6,627 nt of DNA from Burkholderiales bacterium (GTDB taxonomy: Bacteria > Pseudomonadota > Gammaproteobacteria > Burkholderiales > Usitatibacteraceae). The stretch spans positions 1-6,627 of the forward strand of contig JACMOJ010000183.1 of NCBI GenBank assembly GCA_014378085.1, read 5' to 3'. The first letter of the stretch is position 1, and every line of letters begins with the position of its first letter. The notes below the pieces were generated by a model. The model ran no database searches and had not been told where the DNA came from. It saw only the letters and a list, made by a program, of their open reading frames with translations. The position numbers were made by a program, and so were the translations under genes. Positions 4,112 to 6,627 of the stretch are shown here, piece after piece.

Positions 4112-6627
4112 ATGAACCTGCAAAAATTAGCCTGCGCGCTCCTATCCATATTGTTGGCGGCACTTATATTTACATTTCCAGCTCATGCCGCCGTCACATT
4201 CAGTTGGTCGGCCGGCGCGAGCTGCGGGAACGCGCCAAGCGTGGGGTTCAGCCCTGGCGGTGCGACATTTCAGGCGTCTCTCTGTGCGTCTACCACCTTG
4301 GCCACAGAGAGAGGCTGCGGGTTCTCTGCTGTTCTTTTGGCGGCGAGCGCCGCCCAGAGTGGTGCGTTCAGCGTCACGGCGCGCACTCTCGGCGGCAACT
4401 TTCCCGATCCAAACGCTGCCCCCGCGCTCCCGTTCCTGATCAATAATCCCGCCCAATCAGGTGCAATTGACTTCGGCGGCACGATTGCGCTTGGCGGCAC
4501 ATCCGTCGCGCCGGCTTTAAATCAACTCCTTGCAACCTTCACCTTCCAGCCGCAGGCCGCCGCGACTAATTCGTCTTACGTGATTGGTCTCGCCCCCGCG
4601 TCGGAATTCAGTATTGACGTCAAGACGCCAACGCCCGACCCCACCTGCGGTACGGCGGGTAACTCTGGTGCCGCGCTTCCGTCGCTTACGCTGAACCTCG
4701 TTAACACGCCAGCCTTCACCAGTGCCGCGATGACTAGCTTCACAGTTGCGACTGCGGGTGCATTCAACGTGACCGCGACCGGTACACCCTCCCCGACATT
4801 TTCTGCAGCCGGTGCTTTGCCAGCGGGAGTATCGTTGGCTTCTTCGGGCGTGCTTGCCGGAACCCCACAGTCCGGCAGTGCGGGCACTTATCCGTTAACT
4901 ATTACCGCCACCAACGGAAGCCTTCCAAACGCCATACAGAGTTTCAGCCTGATCGTTGCAAAGCGCAGCCAGACCATCAGCTTTGGTGCAATTGCCGGGC
5001 AATTGGTGAGTTCCTCGCCCATCACAATTGCCGGTGCATCGGCATCGTCGTCGCTACCACTCACGTTTACCTCCACGACGTCGAACGTTTGCAATGTCTC
5101 TGGTGCGGTCGTCTCGTTTGCGAGTGCGGGTACCTGTAGTATTTCGGCGACGCAAAACGGCAACGCTGACTTCAATCCTGCTGCACCGGTTGTGCAGAGC
5201 TTTTCGATCTCTGCGGTTGCACCGGGCGCACCGATCATCGGGGACATCACTGCAGGCAACCAATCATTAATCATCGCCTTCACACCGCCGACCAACACTG
5301 GCGGAAGTCCCATCCTTGATTACACCGCCGACTGCACAGGCGGCGCTAGTGCAAGAGTCACTGGGACAGGTTCGCCAATGGTCGTAACCGGTCTCGCCAA
5401 TGGCACGGCCTATTCGTGCTCTGTGAGTGCGAGAAACGCTGCCGGCACGGGGGCGTCATCGGCGGCGGCAAACGGCACACCGGCTATTTCGGAGATAACG
5501 CTGACCTCAAACACAAGTATTGCGGGATACGGCGCACCCGTCACGTTGATTGCTTCGGTGACCGGCAACGGCCAATCGGGAACGGTGTCATTCAGCGTCA
5601 GTACAGGCAGCGGCTCCGTGGTGCTGCCTGGATGCAGTGCGGTCGCACTTGTTAACGGGCTGGCGAGTTGCACCGCCCCGGGCGTTTATCAGAACCAGAA
5701 TCGACGAGAGTACGTCGCAATCTATTCGGGCGATGCTGGCAATGCTTCGGCAACGGCCACTCTGTCGCAAGTTGTCGCAATAAATTCTGCGGTAATGACG
5801 GTCACGGCCAACCCGCTGCCGCCGATTGTTTCCGGGCGCACGGCAACGCTAACGGCGCTGATCAAGATGAGCAGCCCTACCGGGACGGTGACTTTTACAG
5901 ACAACGGCGTACCCGTCACAGGCTGCGTGCAGACGTCGGTGTCTTTGCTGCCCGACGCGACCGATTCAGCGGTCGTCAATTGCATGGTCACGGTGGCAGC
6001 GGCAAGTGCCGGCATCAAGCAGTACGTCGCGACCTATTTTTACCCGGCCGGTCACATTTCAGGCAGGGTGACTGAGCAAGCCAACATCGATGTTCGTGTT
6101 GTCGCACAAGGCCTACTCGATTACACCGATATGTGGTGGGCGGGCACGGCAGAAAACGGTTGGGGAATATCGGTTACCCAACACGGTCCAATTCAGTTCA
6201 ATGTCATCTTTGCCTATGACGAACTCGGCAAATCACTGTGGTATGTCATGCCAGGCGGAAGCTTTAACGCGGCTGGCAATGTGTTTACCGGCTCGTTGTA
6301 CCTGCCAACATCATCCCCGTTTAGTGCCTATGACAAAAGCAGGTTCGCCATTGGCGCACCAGTGGGTATTGCGACAATCACTTATACCGGTCAGAGCACG
6401 GCCACCCTCGCCTACACGATCAACGGCATCAGTGCGACCAAGTCGATACAGCGGCAGGTGTTTTCTGCGGAGACAGCTGGACCGAACCTGCGCATCAATG
6501 ACCTTTGGTGGGCAACGTTTGCGGAGGATGGCTGGGGCATGAATATCGCCCAGCAGGGACGGACTCTATTCCCTGTCTGGTACACCTATGACGCGGCAGG
6601 TAAGGCGACGTTCTTTACAGTACAAGC
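4112..6627 (+). CDS. Large exported multidomain Ig/FN3 protein with WW...GWG repeats, 3' end outside window
   Basis: One frame stays open for 838 codons to the window edge with no stop, so the gene is 3'-truncated by the window. ATG 4112 is preferred over in-frame ATG 4106 because GAGAGAAG (4098-4105) lies six bases before it. A signal peptide is seen at residues 1-26 (AHA|AV). Residues 27 to about 170 form a beta-rich domain with a cohesin-like pattern (tentative; LATFTFQPQAA at 140-150). Then follow a putative Ig domain (about 199-283; LPAGVSL...GVLAGTP), an MBG-type Ig-like domain (285-369; begins RSQTISFG), an FN3 domain (370-457) with cysteines 408 and 436, two Ig-like repeats (about 459-557 and 558-666), and two copies of a WW...GWG module (670-793; 794 onward, cut). 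No enzymatic motif is visible. It is probably a surface or secreted adhesin- or scaffold-like protein; the exact role is unknown. Coding is supported by the unbroken frame, the signal peptide and repeated domain signatures in this frame only. Confidence 0.9.
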   Translation, partial: MNLQKLACALLSILLAALIFTFPAHAAVTFSWSAGASCGNAPSVGFSPGGATFQASLCASTTLATERGCGFSAVLLAASAAQSGAFSVTARTLGGNFPDPNAAPALPFLINNPAQSGAIDFGGTIALGGTSVAPALNQLLATFTFQPQAAATNSSYVIGLAPASEFSIDVKTPTPDPTCGTAGNSGAALPSLTLNLVNTPAFTSAAMTSFTVATAGAFNVTATGTPSPTFSAAGALPAGVSLASSGVLAGTPQSGSAGTYPLTITATNGSLPNAIQSFSLIVAKRSQTISFGAIAGQLVSSSPITIAGASASSSLPLTFTSTTSNVCNVSGAVVSFASAGTCSISATQNGNADFNPAAPVVQSFSISAVAPGAPIIGDITAGNQSLIIAFTPPTNTGGSPILDYTADCTGGASARVTGTGSPMVVTGLANGTAYSCSVSARNAAGTGASSAAANGTPAISEITLTSNTSIAGYGAPVTLIASVTGNGQSGTVSFSVSTGSGSVVLPGCSAVALVNGLASCTAPGVYQNQNRREYVAIYSGDAGNASATATLSQVVAINSAVMTVTANPLPPIVSGRTATLTALIKMSSPTGTVTFTDNGVPVTGCVQTSVSLLPDATDSAVVNCMVTVAAASAGIKQYVATYFYPAGHISGRVTEQANIDVRVVAQGLLDYTDMWWAGTAENGWGISVTQHGPIQFNVIFAYDELGKSLWYVMPGGSFNAAGNVFTGSLYLPTSSPFSAYDKSRFAIGAPVGIATITYTGQSTATLAYTINGISATKSIQRQVFSAETAGPNLRINDLWWATFAEDGWGMNIAQQGRTLFPVWYTYDAAGKATFFTVQ
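6119..6490 (+). repeat. WW...GWG module, first (complete) copy
   Basis: Residues 670-793 of the downstream protein. It begins with W675-W676, E681 and G683-W684-G685, followed by a pattern of alternating aromatic residues and YDxxGK. The equivalent positions of the second copy lie exactly 124 residues later. I recall similar aromatic-rich modules in exported proteins of beta- and gammaproteobacteria, but I know no established function. Confidence 0.7.
6491..6627 (+). repeat. WW...GWG module, second copy, cut by the window end
   Basis: Residues 794-838. W799-W800, E805, G807-W808-G809, Q, G, F, V, YD and GK are conserved with copy 1. About 17 of the first 45 aligned residues are identical by eye, without gaps. 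The remaining roughly 80 residues of the module, and any further copies, lie beyond the window. Confidence 0.7.

Noticed and set aside
3879..4163. Minus-strand open frame of up to 94 codons in the gap, with an internal ATG at 4079 giving 66 codons
   Set aside because: There is no ribosome binding site before either start, third positions are AT-rich unlike the neighbouring genes, the longer form overlaps the signal peptide of the downstream gene, and I recognise no family. A protein search with conservation would be needed to revive it.
4096..4446. Plus-strand frame starting at ATG 4096
   Set aside because: It is out of frame with the signal peptide and domains of the large downstream gene. 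Its product is arginine- and cysteine-rich with no domain pattern, typical of a shadow frame.
5668..6542. Plus-strand frames at 5668-6075 and 6090-6542
   Set aside because: Both lie inside the continuous frame from 4112, which carries the recognisable Ig-like and WW...GWG modules. They are shadows.

Overview
The window carries two large genes for secreted multidomain proteins, both on the + strand, with a non-coding gap of about 430 bases between them. The DNA is moderately GC-rich in the genes and visibly AT-richer in the gap. Both proteins start with a classical signal peptide. Both are built from Ig/FN3-type beta-sandwich modules typical of large exported proteins of free-living Gram-negative bacteria. 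A perfect CRP-type dyad in the gap, together with the module types, suggests a beta- or gammaproteobacterium. That assignment is an inference; no rRNA or housekeeping marker is present.

Layout. Bases 1-178 are non-coding, with only a weak -10-like hexamer. Bases 179-3679 encode a complete 1166-residue zinc metalloprotease of the reprolysin-like metzincin type. Its order is signal peptide, propeptide, catalytic domain with HELGHNMGLQHD, Calx-beta-like domain, a jelly-roll-like domain, a putative Ig domain, two FN3 domains, and a C-terminal SRKxHG/dockerin-like module with two EF-hand-like loops. Bases 3680-4111 form the gap. It holds a row of dyad-symmetric elements, including TGTGA-N6-TCACA, a 15-base direct repeat, and no convincing terminator. 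From 4112 to the window edge one reading frame stays open for 838 codons without a stop. This is the 5' part of a second exported protein: signal peptide, a cohesin-like N-terminal beta domain (tentative), four or five Ig/FN3 modules, then a 124-residue WW...GWG module whose second copy is cut by the window end.

How they may work together. The protease is probably made as a zymogen, exported through Sec, and active outside the cytoplasm. Its C-terminal dockerin-like module is a plausible protein-docking or anchoring tag. The next gene encodes an adhesin- or scaffold-like exported protein whose first domain has a cohesin-like strand pattern. The most interesting hypothesis here is therefore a non-cellulosomal cohesin/dockerin-type pair encoded side by side. 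It rests on pattern reading only. The two genes are not an obvious operon: the gap is long and contains its own regulatory-looking signals.
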